Positions 63,300 through 64,000 of a stretch of 64,000 bases of DNA are shown piece after piece; within the stretch, counting starts at the first letter, position 1, and the number at the start of each line of letters is the position of its first letter. Position numbers and translations under genes: made by a program. The stretch is from assembly GCA_037974335.1 (NCBI GenBank), contig CM075729.1:125811498-125875497 (forward strand), in the 5' to 3' direction. Source of the DNA: Prionace glauca (lineage: Eukaryota > Chordata > Chondrichthyes > Carcharhiniformes > Carcharhinidae). Under the pieces are notes generated by a model. That model was given only the letters and a program-made list of their open reading frames with translations, made no database searches and was not told where the DNA came from.

Positions 63300-63600
63300 T
63301 CGCTTATCAACTTGGACCTTTGTGGGTGAAGAAATGTCTCCCCTCCATCCTAAATGGACTACCCTGATTCCACAGATTGTGAACCCTTGTTCTGGACTCC
63401 CCTACTATTGGAAACATGCTCCCCGCATCTACCCTGCCTAGTCCTGTTAGAATTTTTTGAGGTCTGCCACACCTCCACCCCCCCCCCCTCCCCCCACCAC
63501 CTCCCATGCGCCTGAACTCAAGCAAAAATAATCCTAACCTAGTCAATCTCTTCTCAAACATCAATCATGCCATCCCTGGAATCGGCCTGGTAAAAAGTGA
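63300..63600 (-). repeat. Old CR1 3' fragment
   Basis: 'gggtgaagaaatgtctcccctcc', 'ttgttctggactcccctactattgg' and 'atcctaacctagtcaatctcttctc' match the C-terminal region of CR1 in reverse. A C-run lies at 63476-63495. Confidence 0.65.
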
Positions 63601-64000
63601 TCATCAGTATTGCAAGACCTATCCCAAATATAAACAGAGGCAGGGCTAACCTGAAGATTAGAACTTTCATTATAATACATCGTGAAATGAAAAAAAAATT
63701 ACCTTAACCAACATTTAAGATACGCTGCCCAGGAAACTGACATTACCAGTAAATCATGGAAAAAATCCGCACCATTGGTCATAATGACTGGCATTAAGTT
63801 TTAAATTGGTTCATGGTGACCAGAGTACGCAAATATTTGTGTGTCACAGACATATTGATATCTAACAGATCACTGACACCAGCTCAACTGCCACAGAAGC
63901 CGTCAACCACCTGAAGCCAATTCTTGACAAAAATGGCCATCGTCTTAGCACTTTCAACTGGGCAAAGTCCAAGTTTTTTTTCCCCCTATCCTTAAATGCT
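63601..64000. other. Unassigned window end
   Basis: Nothing recognised. Confidence 0.35.

Overview
The window looks like nuclear DNA of a cartilaginous fish, most likely a shark. The dominant repeats are tRNA-headed SINEs of the HE1/V-SINE type known from elasmobranchs, together with many CR1-clade LINEs and Penelope-like elements. There is no operon structure and no bacterial signal. Host coding sequence is sparse, lies on the minus strand, and comes as short exons with phase-1 splice sites. Most open frames belong to retroelements or are chance frames inside repeats.

Host genes. I see pieces of a minus-strand cluster of single-V-domain, type I membrane receptors that resemble NKp30 (NCR3). 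Unit 1 (29824 down to 27661) is complete: a signal-peptide exon, a VJ-type Ig exon ending in a G-x-G-T strand, and a transmembrane exon with a lysine in the outer part of the helix. All junctions are phase 1 and the predicted protein is 200 residues. Unit 2 (exon pieces at 20490-20468 and 18765-18448, TM exon 13073-12796) is broken: a CR1 LINE splits the Ig exon, the frame is shifted, and a SINE ends the last exon. Units 3 and 4 arose by local duplication. An intact Ig exon (53292-52945) lies upstream of a TM exon at 48822-48685. A second TM exon (55179-55042) lies downstream of an Ig-exon stub near 58540, and a signal-peptide exon lies at 60097-60055. A possible SLAM/CD2-like Ig relic lies near 38.0 kb.

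Repeats, named locally. SINE-A is HE1-like and ends in ...ctgcactgtagggattctatg. SINE-B has a similar tRNA head and core but ends in ...aacttcattgcagtgttaatg. SINE-C is a different tRNA-like family with the core 'aaaaccccatctggttcac' and a 'gggcaataaatgctg' tail. CR1-a, -b, -c and -d are CR1-clade LINE groups; CR1-a (0.9-3.2 kb) keeps a long open frame and has a near-identical 3' copy at 51.5-52.0 kb. Penelope-like elements occur at 29.9, 41.1-42.2, 44.3-46.0 and 53.9-54.9 kb; two have inverted, palindromic 3' ends, and their tails carry a hammerhead-ribozyme-like core. Other repeats are a fossil LTR (34.1-34.5 kb), a 5S rRNA-SINE junction (38.24 kb), a long-inverted-repeat foldback element (13.4-14.9 kb) and several micro- and minisatellites.

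The region works as an immune-receptor neighbourhood being reshaped by retroelements. LINE and SINE insertions, a local duplication, a minisatellite at a splice acceptor and a Penelope insertion account for most differences between units. The best candidate for an under-described system is the receptor cluster; the clearest molecular signal in the mobile DNA is the hammerhead motif in the Penelope tails.
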